5,946 nt of DNA from Rudanella sp. (lineage in GTDB: Bacteria; Bacteroidota; Bacteroidia; Cytophagales; Spirosomataceae): assembly GCA_026785985.1 (NCBI GenBank), contig JAJAYX010000424.1, positions 1 to 5,946 on the forward strand. Direction: 5' to 3'. Under the pieces are notes generated by a model. It was not told where the DNA came from and did no database searches. It saw only the letters and a program-made list of their open reading frames with translations. Each line of letters opens with the position of its first letter. Position 1 is the first letter of the stretch. The translations under genes and the position numbers were made by a program. Below, one piece after another: positions 1-5,633 of the stretch.

Positions 1-686
1 ATCTGATGCGATAATCGGCAAATCAACGGGTAAACGGCCATTTCTTTCGCCGTCCGCGACTCAAGCCAACCCACTGCCAACCGCTCTGCCGACACCACCC
101 GTTTCTGGAAATCGGCGGGGAGTTTGGCCATGAATTCTTTCTGTTCGGTGAAGGTCAGGCCATCGGCGTGGGCGTAATTATCAGAGAAATTCAGGCCAAT
201 CTTTTTTGGGTTTCGCTTCTGGATAATGTCCACGAGGGCATCCCATTGGTTGGGCCGCACGTCGATGTCCCAGGCCCCTTTGAGCAGATTGCCCACGTCG
301 TAGCGGGCAATGGCGAGCCGCTCCACCGATCCGTCAGACCGCGCATCGACTCCTTCTTTGCCCGTGTCCGTAAACACCATAATCGTCCGCCGACGGGCCG
401 ACAGCCAATTGGCGGGAAGCATGGTTTTCAGCACCGGGTCTTCGTTGTATTCGCGGGAGATAATGACCCACATATCAATGCCCTCCCGGCGCATGAGCTG
501 GGGCAGCAGGTTCGTAAAACGATCCTCCAATACCTCATCCACAAACCGGGCGCGTTCGCGTTCGGGCAGAATGGTGGGGGTTTGGGAAAAGGCGGGGAAG
601 GAGAATAAGAGTGGTACGACGGTTCGGAGGAATGAAATCAGGAAGGACAAACGCAGGTAAGTGGCGGTTTTGAAAACGTGTTTCAT
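1..686 (-). CDS. Exported M24-family metallopeptidase (Xaa-Pro aminopeptidase-like), N-terminal part, cut by the left edge
   Basis: Reading the minus strand from the ATG at 686 gives 228 codons with no stop before the window ends. Residues 1-34 form a signal peptide: Lys/Arg near the start, a hydrophobic stretch (about 13-33) and a likely cleavage site after Ala-Phe-Ser (32-34), so the protein is probably exported to the periplasm. The rest resembles the creatinase/prolidase N-terminal domain that precedes the catalytic domain in M24 peptidases: a 'MWVIISREYNEDP' segment at 72-84, 'RRRTIMVF' near 98-105, 'ERLAIARYDV' at 122-131, 'KKIGLNFSDNYAHADGLT' at 161-178, and 'RLAVGWLESRTAKEM' near 202-216. 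The metal-binding catalytic domain would lie beyond the left edge, so activity cannot be judged. Known members are cobalt/manganese-type peptidases that remove N-terminal residues before proline. No convincing Shine-Dalgarno or TAnnTTTG promoter box is visible upstream. The family is fairly sure; the exact substrate is unknown. Confidence 0.82.
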   Translation of the reverse strand, partial: MKHVFKTATYLRLSFLISFLRTVVPLLFSFPAFSQTPTILPERERARFVDEVLEDRFTNLLPQLMRREGIDMWVIISREYNEDPVLKTMLPANWLSARRRTIMVFTDTGKEGVDARSDGSVERLAIARYDVGNLLKGAWDIDVRPNQWDALVDIIQKRNPKKIGLNFSDNYAHADGLTFTEQKEFMAKLPADFQKRVVSAERLAVGWLESRTAKEMAVYPLICRLSHQ

Positions 687-939
687 GTTTTAAAGCTACA
701 TAGTTTAAAAGTTGCTCATTATAACGGATTGCAACGATGGTTTAGATTACCCACTGAGGCACGGATCAATAGGTTTTCTAGCCAGTCCTCGCTAAAAACT
801 TGCCCACCCGCCCGCGAAGCTGGACAATACAAACCGGGCTGCTTCGAGCGGCTGGCCGGACTATTCGGCGTGAAATTATATAACAAGGCAAAGCCCCGCA
901 CGTGGGCCGTGGTCTGAGCCGTAACGGATACGTGGATTT

Positions 940-1242
940 TTCACTGAGTCGACTCTTCCCGTTGAAAACAAAGCCCTGCTGCATAGCTTTTGGCAATAAC
1001 TCAGGCTGGCCTTTGAGCCATTGCTGGAGAGTCGGGCGGGCAAAGGCGGTGTCTTTCATAAAGCGGTCACAGTCGGCAGATGCGACGGGAATGAAAACGG
1101 TCGCAAGGTTTGGTTTATCTTTGGAAGCTGCCACGTTGCGGGAGATGTTTGGTTGCAACTACATCAACAGTGGTGCTGGCAGCCTTGGTTTGGTCATCAT
1201 TGCAAGCTGTTAAAATCAGGAAATTTTGATAGTGCTTTTCAC
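940..1242 (-). pseudogene. Possible remnant of a small lipoprotein gene, frameshifted
   Basis: The 568 bases between 687 and 1254 hold no intact gene I can support. The minus strand shows gene-like pieces in different frames. A GTG at 1242-1240 begins 'VKSTIK' and then meets a stop, but a shift at the A/T-rich run near 1219-1230 continues as 'FLILTACNDDQTKAAS'. Here Leu-Thr-Ala-Cys (Cys codon 1204-1202) looks like a lipobox followed by an Asn-Asp-Asp linker. That frame ends at a TAA at 1117-1115. A second frame then stays open from 1158 to 778 and gives a protein-like stretch, 'KPNLATVFIPVASADCDRF' and onward, to about 940. This pattern fits a decayed lipoprotein gene with two frameshifts, but chance open frames are common at this GC content. 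I do not recognise a family. The part from 687 to about 900 shows nothing I can name. Confidence 0.25.
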
Positions 1243-1246
1243 ATAA

Positions 1247-1263
1247 CGACCCGTTCAGGGTCG
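1247..1263 (-). terminator. Short GC-rich hairpin at the end of the RES toxin gene
   Basis: The arms CGACCC (1247-1252) and GGGTCG (1258-1263) are perfect 6-bp complements around a 5-base loop that contains the toxin stop codon. On the minus strand the hairpin is followed by TTATGTGAAAAG, which is not a proper T-tract, so it is at best a weak terminator or a 3'-end stabilising structure. Confidence 0.3.
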
Positions 1264-1716
1264 CGTCAGTCGATGGTCGAACCGAAAAGGCTGCTTCTCG
1301 ATGATCTTCACCTCAACCATGCGCGGGTGCGCCGGGTTGAGCAGGAAATTATAATCGCCCGTTACCACCGCAGAAGGGACTTTCAGCACCAGAAACCGGT
1401 TTTCGGCGATCCATATTTCGGTAATAGCTTTAATTGATTCGGGAGGCTCAGATTCATTCCACCCCATTGGCAGTTGATCAAGTGACACTGTTTGCATCGA
1501 ATCTTCGGGAATTATGAGCATAAGCATGACATAATAATTTGGAAGATCAATTGAGGTCGTGTGTACCATCAGCTCCAGGGAAGCTAATGCTCGTGAACTG
1601 GCGGTGTATAAAACAGATACGCCAATTTTATTCCAGCGACCACCCCCCATACGCGCTCCTGCCCCTGATAAATCATCTGCCCGGCGTAAATTCGACAATC
1701 GGTAAACAGTCATCAT
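1255..1716 (-). CDS. RES-domain toxin (NAD+ phosphorylase type) of an Xre/RES toxin-antitoxin pair
   Basis: The 153-residue protein is a complete RES domain. Members of this toxin family degrade cellular NAD+, by phosphorolysis in the studied cases, and so stop growth until the antitoxin binds. Visible hallmarks are 'YRL' at 5-7, the Gly-Gly-Arg-Trp-Asn block at 25-29 (Arg27), Tyr37 in 'VLYTASS', Glu48 in 'ALASLELMVH' (43-52), Ser115 in 'KVPSAVV' (112-118), 'NFLLNPAHP' (123-131) and the closing 'FRFDHRL' (144-150). The conserved Arg, Tyr, Glu and Ser positions of the family all appear present, so the toxin looks catalytically intact. Its ATG at 1716 overlaps the antitoxin stop as ATGA, which indicates translational coupling; a second Met at 1713 is an alternative start. 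It is co-transcribed downstream of the antitoxin, the usual order for this family. Confidence 0.93.
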   Translation of the reverse strand: MMTVYRLSNLRRADDLSGAGARMGGGRWNKIGVSVLYTASSRALASLELMVHTTSIDLPNYYVMLMLIIPEDSMQTVSLDQLPMGWNESEPPESIKAITEIWIAENRFLVLKVPSAVVTGDYNFLLNPAHPRMVEVKIIEKQPFRFDHRLTRP

Positions 1717-2138
1717 GCCAGCACACCATAGTCAATCCGAATGAGTTCTTCGTGAATGGCCTGAAAACCGAATGTAGTGTCCAGTAATTCTATGGGCCTT
1801 TTCCCGCGGAAAAACAGGCTTGGATGATTCATCCAGCCACTGAATTTCTCCGGGCTTCCAAACACTTCTTCGCCTTGTTTGTACAGTGTAGCCAATTGTA
1901 GGGCTTTCTCGGTAACTTCCTGTGGCATCAATTTTTCGTCGGAATATCGCTGCCAGGTACGGGTCGAGATATTGAGAATAACCAACAGTTCAGCCTGAGT
2001 AATTCGCAGGTTTTTGGCCAGTGCGGCAATGGCTTTTTTAGACAAGCCTTTTCGCGAGGCATCGATCAAATCAAACGTGGAGACAAGAGGGGGGGTATTT
2101 TTCGCTCCGAAATACTGGTTTAGTGAAACGGTTCTCAT
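1713..2138 (-). CDS. Xre/MbcA/ParS-type antitoxin (DUF2384) of the RES module
   Basis: The 141-residue protein has the two-part build of RES antitoxins. An Xre-like helix-turn-helix lies at about 33-70 ('SKKAIAALAKNLRITQAEL' then 'STRTWQRY', 58-65). A C-terminal toxin-binding DUF2384 domain lies at about 85-141, with the typical 'FGSPEKFSGWMNHPS' (93-107), 'GKRPIELLDTTFG' (112-124) and the end 'IRIDYGVLA' (133-141). In solved Xre/RES complexes the antitoxin C-terminus blocks the toxin active site, while the N-terminal part binds the module's own promoter. The gene overlaps the toxin start by 4 bp. An inverted repeat sits 12-42 bases upstream of its ATG, which is strong support for autorepression. 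No clear Shine-Dalgarno sequence is present, as is normal in Bacteroidota. Confidence 0.92.
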   Translation of the reverse strand: MRTVSLNQYFGAKNTPPLVSTFDLIDASRKGLSKKAIAALAKNLRITQAELLVILNISTRTWQRYSDEKLMPQEVTEKALQLATLYKQGEEVFGSPEKFSGWMNHPSLFFRGKRPIELLDTTFGFQAIHEELIRIDYGVLA

Positions 2139-2149
2139 GGCTCTATTTT

Positions 2150-2180
2150 GTCAGTTGTCGCAAATATAACGACAATTGAC
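2150..2180 (-). promoter_or_regulatory. Promoter and probable autoregulatory operator of the Xre/RES module
   Basis: GTCAGTTGTCG (2150-2160) and CGACAATTGAC (2170-2180) form an inverted repeat with 11-bp arms, one mismatch and a 9-base spacer. The inner TTGTCG/CGACAA part is perfect. On the minus strand the spacer contains TATATTTG (2168-2161), an exact match to the Bacteroidota -7 box TAnnTTTG. A TTG at the usual -33 distance is not evident. The expected transcription start is about 15 bases before the antitoxin ATG. A dimer bound here would cover the promoter, so the Xre antitoxin is the obvious ligand (inference from family behaviour). Confidence 0.7.
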
Positions 2181-2212
2181 GCACTTCCGTTGCCATCCAG
2201 TCACATCTATTT

Positions 2213-2971
2213 TCAGCCCTCGCTAACCACCCGCAACCCTGCCTCTTCGTACTGTTTCAGCACCGCCCGATCTGCCCCCAGATCCATCACCAATACGTTT
2301 ACCGCTGACAGCGGAGCAAACTGTAAATACTGATCCTGTTCGAGTTTGGTGGAGTCGCATAACAAATAAACCTGCCTGGATTGCCGCATCAGGGCCAAGG
2401 TGTGGGTGGCTTCCCGTTCGCCCTTGGCACTCAGCCCGTTGGCAACCGAAACGCCATCGACTCCGATAAATGCTTTGTCGGCCCGGTAGCGGGCAATGTG
2501 GCTTTCGGCAATGAGACCATGCACGGCCTGACGGGTTTTGTCCACTTCGCCACCAATCAGGTTGAGCGTCACGGTCGACGTGAGCAGCTCGGCCACAACG
2601 GGCAGCGAATTGGTGATTACCGTGATCGGTTTATGCCGTATGTATGGGCAGAGCGCAAACACCGTACTGCCACAGTCCATAAAAATAACATCGCCATCCT
2701 GAATCTCACGGGCAGCCACCTGAGCAATCTGTTCTTTGATCTCGTTATGTTGAGCGGATTTTCCGGCAAACGACACAGGACGGTCGCCCAGGTTTGGCAG
2801 CATGGCCCCGCCGTGGGTGCGCACCAGCAAGCCTTGCCCGGCCAACGCATTCAAATCGCGCCGTATGGTCATACCCGACAGATTAAGCAGTGCCGACAAG
2901 TCCGACACGTTGAGGATACCACGCTCGTGAAGGAGGGTTAAAATTTTTGCTTTTCGGGTTTGAAAACTCAT
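2213..2971 (-). CDS. DeoR/GlpR-family transcriptional regulator
   Basis: The 252-residue protein has the standard length and two-domain layout of the family. An N-terminal winged helix covers about 5-57: 'RKAKILTLLHERG' (6-18), 'VSDLSALLNLSGMTIRRDL' (22-40) as the recognition helix region, and the wing 'GLLVRTHGGAML' (47-58). The C-terminal sugar-phosphate sensing domain (about 75-232) shows 'FMDCGSTVFAL' (97-107), 'VITNSLPVV' (118-126), 'NLIGGEV' (137-143), 'ADKAFIGVDGVS' (164-175) and 'LLCDSTKL' (203-210). Such proteins usually repress sugar or nucleotide-sugar genes until a phosphorylated sugar binds. It is divergent from the nudK-like gene and upstream of the toxin module in the same direction, separated from it by 74 bases that carry the module's own promoter. 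Its effector cannot be read from the sequence. Confidence 0.93.
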   Translation of the reverse strand: MSFQTRKAKILTLLHERGILNVSDLSALLNLSGMTIRRDLNALAGQGLLVRTHGGAMLPNLGDRPVSFAGKSAQHNEIKEQIAQVAAREIQDGDVIFMDCGSTVFALCPYIRHKPITVITNSLPVVAELLTSTVTLNLIGGEVDKTRQAVHGLIAESHIARYRADKAFIGVDGVSVANGLSAKGEREATHTLALMRQSRQVYLLCDSTKLEQDQYLQFAPLSAVNVLVMDLGADRAVLKQYEEAGLRVVSEG

Positions 2972-2984
2972 GGAATCTCAGTTC

Positions 2985-3026
2985 ATTTGTACAAATACAA
3001 ACAAAATTAAACAATTTCAAACAAAA
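2985..3026. promoter_or_regulatory. Divergent regulatory region: palindrome, spaced direct repeats and a minus-strand -7 box
   Basis: The 55-base gap between the regulator start (2971) and the nudK start (3027) is very AT-rich and structured. ATTTGTACAAAT at 2985-2996 is a perfect 12-bp palindrome. CAAACAAAA occurs twice, at 2998-3006 and 3018-3026, spaced exactly 20 bp, about two helical turns. TAATTTTG on the minus strand (3009-3002) matches the -7 box TAnnTTTG and would start transcription near the palindrome, so a protein bound there could block the regulator's own promoter. No clear -33 TTG was found for it, and no clear plus-strand promoter for nudK. The DeoR-type protein is the likely ligand (inference). 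Confidence 0.5.
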
Positions 3027-3626
3027 ATGAACGAACAAATCCGAATCGTGGATCGTGAAGTGCTGTCAGACAATTGGTACATATTGAACAAAATTACGTT
3101 TGAGTATCGGAAGAAAAACGGGCAGTGGGTCACGCAATCCCGCGAAGCCTATGACCGGGGCAACGGGGCCACCATTTTGCTCCACAACCCCGACACCGAC
3201 ACCGTGATTTTGACCCGGCAATTTCGATTACCAACGTTTGTGAACGGCAACCCCGACGGAATGCTCATCGAAACCTGTGCGGGGCTGTTAGATAATGACT
3301 CGCCTGAGGTGGCTATCCGGCGCGAGACCGAAGAAGAAACAGGCTACCGCATCACCGATGTTACGAAGGTAATGGAAGCCTATATGAGTCCGGGGTCGGT
3401 GACCGAGAAACTGTTTTTCTACACCGCTCATTACTCGTCAGACACGGAGCGCAGCAGTGGGGGCGGCATTGACGAAGAAGAAATCGATGTGTTGGAAATT
3501 CCACTTCCCAAAGCCATGACAATGATCAGAACCGGCGAAATTCAGGATGGAAAAACAATTATGCTGCTGCAACATGTGTGGATTAACGCAAAAGCCGAGT
3601 CGCTTTTCTCCCCTACAATAGGTTAA
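3027..3626 (+). CDS. nudK: NudK-like Nudix hydrolase (GDP-mannose pyrophosphatase type)
   Basis: The 199-residue product matches E. coli NudK along its whole length as I recall that sequence. The shared blocks are 'VLSDNWY' (12-18), 'YDRGNGATILL' (42-52), 'RQFRLPTFVNGN' (64-75), 'IETCAGLLDNDSPEVAIR' (81-98), the Nudix core 'RETEEETGY' (99-107), 'YMSPGSVTE' and 'GEIQDGKT'. Glu100, Glu103 and Glu104 are the Nudix metal-binding positions. The first Glu of the strict consensus is Asp91 here, and E. coli NudK also has Asp there. The family splits GDP-mannose into GMP and mannose 1-phosphate and acts on related sugar nucleotides in the cytoplasm. I chose the ATG at 3027 because alignment to NudK begins there. 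An in-frame ATG at 2970 would add 19 residues encoded by the AT-rich regulatory region and would overlap the regulator's start. A DeoR-type regulator sits divergently upstream. Confidence 0.9.
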   Translation: MNEQIRIVDREVLSDNWYILNKITFEYRKKNGQWVTQSREAYDRGNGATILLHNPDTDTVILTRQFRLPTFVNGNPDGMLIETCAGLLDNDSPEVAIRRETEEETGYRITDVTKVMEAYMSPGSVTEKLFFYTAHYSSDTERSSGGGIDEEEIDVLEIPLPKAMTMIRTGEIQDGKTIMLLQHVWINAKAESLFSPTIG

Positions 3627-3680
3627 CATTGGACAAACCACCCGCGTCGGTTATGTTTGTGGCTTAACCACCCAATGTTA
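3624..3680. repeat. Perfect 9-bp inverted repeat flanking the lipoprotein promoter
   Basis: TAACATTGG (3624-3632) and CCAATGTTA (3672-3680) are perfect complements 39 bases apart. The left arm holds the nudK stop codon and overlaps the -33 TTG; the right arm lies in the leader, just before the lipoprotein ATG. A shorter pair, GTGG/CCAC (3659-3662 and 3668-3671), sits inside. No T-tract follows, so this is not an ordinary terminator. It could be a two-site operator or a long-loop RNA structure. Confidence 0.4.
3629..3659 (+). promoter_or_regulatory. Bacteroidota-type promoter of the collagen-like lipoprotein gene
   Basis: A TTG at 3629-3631 and TATGTTTG at 3652-3659 (consensus TAnnTTTG) are separated by 20 bases, the preferred spacing for the -33/-7 promoter of the primary sigma factor in Bacteroidota. 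The predicted start near 3665 leaves a leader of about 20 bases before the ATG at 3686. The lipoprotein gene therefore need not depend on read-through from nudK. Confidence 0.6.
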
Positions 3681-3685
3681 TCGTT

Positions 3686-4324
3686 ATGCGCCTGACTTTA
3701 TCATTTCTCTCTATCTTTTTTCTGTTCGTACTGGCTTTGTCATCATGCCGGGCTCCCGAAGGTCCACAAGGCCCCGTTGGTCCGCAGGGGCCAGCCGGTC
3801 TGCAGGGAGTGCCCGGTGCCGCAGGAACGCCCGGTCAAAATGGAACGGCGGGCCAGTCAGGATCACCCGGCACTACCACAGTTGTTACCGTAACGGTGGT
3901 GCAGGGAGCCCCCAACGTAATCCAGATTACCTACCCGGCCCGGTCGCACGATGGCACAAAAGATCTGGCGCTGAGTTTTCCGGCTTCCTCGTCACTCAGC
4001 TTCGACCAGATCGAAAAGAGTTTGTTTTATGTGTACGTAAAGCAAATAACAACGACTCCCGACAATTTTAAACTTCCCTATTGGTATGCTATTCCGGGGC
4101 AGACACCCAACGGAAATTTCTACAGCTACTACATTTTTCCGGGCAATTCGGGTTTGTCGGCGGGGTTGTTTATCCGGCGCACCACCAATTTTCGGCTTGG
4201 CCCCGAAGATTTCGATGCCGTTCGGGTGGTGGTTGTCCCGGCAAGCTTACTCATTGGTGGGCGGTTAGCGGTTAATTTTAGCAATTATGACTCTGTCCGG
4301 CAAGCGTTTAGGCTAGGGGAGTAG
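3686..4324 (+). CDS. Lipoprotein with a collagen-like Gly-X-Y repeat and a C-terminal domain of unknown function
   Basis: The 212-residue protein starts with a lipoprotein signal peptide: Arg2, a hydrophobic core (3-18) and a lipobox Leu-Ser-Ser-Cys with the modified Cys at 21. Glycine then recurs at every third position from 26 to 62, giving 13 collagen-like triplets with many Pro, Gln and Ala (for example '[14 protein letters not shown]', 25-38). A Thr/Val-rich linker follows at about 63-75, then a domain of about 135 residues rich in aromatic and beta-type residues ('LFYVYVKQ', 'LPYWYAIPG', '[13 protein letters not shown]'), which I do not recognise. It is expected to be anchored in the outer membrane or on the cell surface, with the collagen-like stalk holding the C-terminal domain away. 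Bacterial Gly-X-Y regions can form triple helices; whether 13 triplets suffice here is open. It has its own promoter and ends 12 bases from the convergent oxidase-like gene. Confidence 0.85.
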   Translation: MRLTLSFLSIFFLFVLALSSCRAPEGPQGPVGPQGPAGLQGVPGAAGTPGQNGTAGQSGSPGTTTVVTVTVVQGAPNVIQITYPARSHDGTKDLALSFPASSSLSFDQIEKSLFYVYVKQITTTPDNFKLPYWYAIPGQTPNGNFYSYYIFPGNSGLSAGLFIRRTTNFRLGPEDFDAVRVVVVPASLLIGGRLAVNFSNYDSVRQAFRLGE

Positions 4325-4336
4325 GTAATTGGGTGA

Positions 4337-4972
4337 TTATGGCGCAAGCCATTGCCGACTAACCGTTTCTCCGCCATAGTCAAATCGCGCCCGCGTTTGC
4401 CCGGCCCGGCTCAGGTGCAGGTAGTCCATTTCTAACACCCGGCATTCAACCACGGCAAAATTGGTGCGGCCCGCTTCCGACTCATCACGAGTTGGTAATT
4501 TCTCGCCGAAATACGCCGGGAAACCCGGATAAGGCTCCAATTGACTACTACCCGGCTCGTGTTCAGACAAATACATTTTTCGGCTCCCTTCCCAGGTGCT
4601 GGCCCATTGCTCATTGGCCATGGCATCGGTGGTATGAATTGTTGTGCTGACCCGGCATCGAAGTTGCACCTGCTCCTTTTCATCCCAAAAAAGCAAAACA
4701 GCCTGGGGGTTGCGGTGTAAATGCGTCACTTTCTGTGCCCGCACATCGGTGTGAAACCACAATGTTCTGCTTGTTTCATCAACTTGTCGAAGCACCACCA
4801 TCCGGGCATCGGGTGCGCCATCGGGGGTAGTGGTGGCCATAGTGAACGTCTTGAAATAGCTGTCTTTCTGAGACGGTGCAGTGTGTAACTGCTGCCAGGA
4901 ATCCCGGTCCAGGTCAGTTAATGAGTAGTCCATGATGCCGGTACGAACTGTCGATTTGGGCGTTGATTCCAT
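4337..4972 (-). CDS. Pyridoxamine 5'-phosphate oxidase-family FMN-binding protein
   Basis: The protein is 211 residues from the ATG at 4972, or 198 from the ATG at 4933. The split-barrel flavin fold of the PNPOx family is visible in 'PDARMVVLRQVD' (54-65), 'LWFHTDVRAQKV' (71-82), 'NPQAVLLFWDEKEQVQLR' (88-105) and the end 'RQWLAP' (206-211). The segments around Arg57-Arg62 and His74-Lys81 correspond to FMN phosphate contacts in relatives. 'EGSRKMYLSEHEPGS' (128-142) and the less standard C-terminus look more like the PNPOx-like side branch (Alr4036 type) than true PdxH, so I give no gene symbol and do not claim vitamin B6 synthesis. The shorter start at 4933 ('MDYSLTDLDRDSW') may be the real one, because residues 1-13 look unlike a conserved domain. 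It converges with the lipoprotein gene and diverges from the broken SRAP gene. Confidence 0.83.
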   Translation of the reverse strand: MESTPKSTVRTGIMDYSLTDLDRDSWQQLHTAPSQKDSYFKTFTMATTTPDGAPDARMVVLRQVDETSRTLWFHTDVRAQKVTHLHRNPQAVLLFWDEKEQVQLRCRVSTTIHTTDAMANEQWASTWEGSRKMYLSEHEPGSSQLEPYPGFPAYFGEKLPTRDESEAGRTNFAVVECRVLEMDYLHLSRAGQTRARFDYGGETVSRQWLAP

Positions 4973-5035
4973 CGGGGAAAGTGGGGTATTCGTCGGTTCG
5001 TTTGCAAGGCTCTATAACTACTGATACCCATTGTT

Positions 5036-5054
5036 TGTTTACTCAGTGTAAACA
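5036..5054. promoter_or_regulatory. 19-bp palindromic operator candidate between the oxidase-like gene and the SRAP pseudogene
   Basis: TGTTTACTCAGTGTAAACA has perfect 7-bp arms (TGTTTAC/GTAAACA) around a 5-base spacer, a typical size for a dimeric repressor site. On the plus strand it overlaps a TTG (5035-5037) and lies upstream of TAATATTG (5060-5067), one mismatch from TAnnTTTG at 22-base spacing, which would serve the SRAP locus. It could equally act on the divergent oxidase-like gene. The cognate regulator is unknown. Confidence 0.45.
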
Positions 5055-5098
5055 GATAATAATATTGAAACATCGGCCCAATAAACCGGGCTACATTC

Positions 5099-5606
5099 AT
5101 GTGTTACCATACGTCCCTTATTACTGATGCGCCCACGCTCGAAAAGCGGTTTGATGCCCGCCTTTCCGATAAGGAAGCGTTTCGTCCTACCTACCATGCC
5201 AGTGCATTCGGGTTTCCCGCGTGGCCCATTCTAACGCACCGGGAGCCAGGCCGTTTTCAGTGGATTCGTTGGGGATTGGTTCCCCGCTGGATTCGTTCTG
5301 CCGGGGATGCCGACCTACACGCTGCTTACAACCGATGCAAACCCCTTGCTGGCTGCCATTCATAACACCAAATAACGAATGCCCTGTGTGTTGACTCCCG
5401 AAGCCGAACAGGCCTGGCTCCACGAGAAACTGAACGAAAAACAAACCCTCGAATTGCTGGCTAACCAATATCCCGCCGACCATATGCACAGCCATTCAAT
5501 TAGCAAACGGATCACGTCGCGTTCGGAACCGAGTGATACCCCGGATGTTTTAAGTCCTTTCGATTACCCTGAATTAGCGGCTAAAACCGCACTTTTTGCC
5601 GAGTAA
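5099..5606 (+). pseudogene. Broken SRAP-domain gene (HMCES/YedK, abasic-site DNA-protein crosslinking), internal deletion plus stop
   Basis: The first part, from the ATG at 5099, opens with Met-Cys (the catalytic Cys2) and runs through 'FRPTYHASAFGFPAWPI' to 'FQWIRWGLVPRW', the normal N-terminal third of an SRAP protein. At about 5300-5312 it jumps, in another frame, to the C-terminal part 'TYTLLTTDANPLLAAIHNT' (frame starting at 5307), including the His of the family active site. The middle is missing: the Asn-Ala-Arg motif, the 'GFYEW'-type block and the conserved Glu region, about 80-100 residues by comparison with the family. The original frame instead ends at a TAA at 5363-5365. The C-terminal frame carries a TAA at 5373-5375, where relatives have Gln or Lys before 'RMP', then stays open to 5606. 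SRAP proteins shield abasic sites in single-stranded DNA by a covalent link through Cys2. This copy cannot make a working enzyme. Confidence 0.85.
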
Positions 5607-5633
5607 CTAGATACAACCACGAAGGTTAACCAG

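Noticed and set aside
168..660. Two overlapping plus-strand open frames opposite the M24 peptidase
   Set aside because: They lie wholly antisense to a convincing signal-peptide and creatinase-domain frame on the minus strand and have no recognisable protein features.
678..1437. Several plus-strand open frames across the gap and into the RES gene
   Set aside because: Compositions are rich in Cys, Trp, His and Arg without domain pattern, and the right-hand one runs antisense through the toxin gene.
2970..3026. Longer N-terminus for NudK starting at the ATG at 2970
   Set aside because: Similarity to NudK starts at 3027; the extra residues are encoded by the AT-rich palindrome and repeat region and would overlap the divergent regulator's start codon.
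3761..3875. DNA-level tandem repeat or CRISPR-like array
   Set aside because: The periodicity comes from Gly-X-Y codons in a collagen-like coding region; the units differ in sequence and there are no spacers.
4339..4352. Hairpin ATGGC-GCAA-GCCAT as a terminator between the convergent genes
   Set aside because: It lies in the last codons of the oxidase-like gene, has only a 5-bp stem and no T-tract on either side.
4918..5100. Minus-strand 60-residue frame upstream of the oxidase-like gene
   Set aside because: It covers the intergenic palindrome and overlaps the oxidase-like gene in another frame, with no recognisable features.
5379..5606. Independent short gene starting at the ATG at 5379
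   Set aside because: Its sequence is the C-terminal part of an SRAP protein, and the matching residues continue upstream through a stop codon, so it is a pseudogene fragment.
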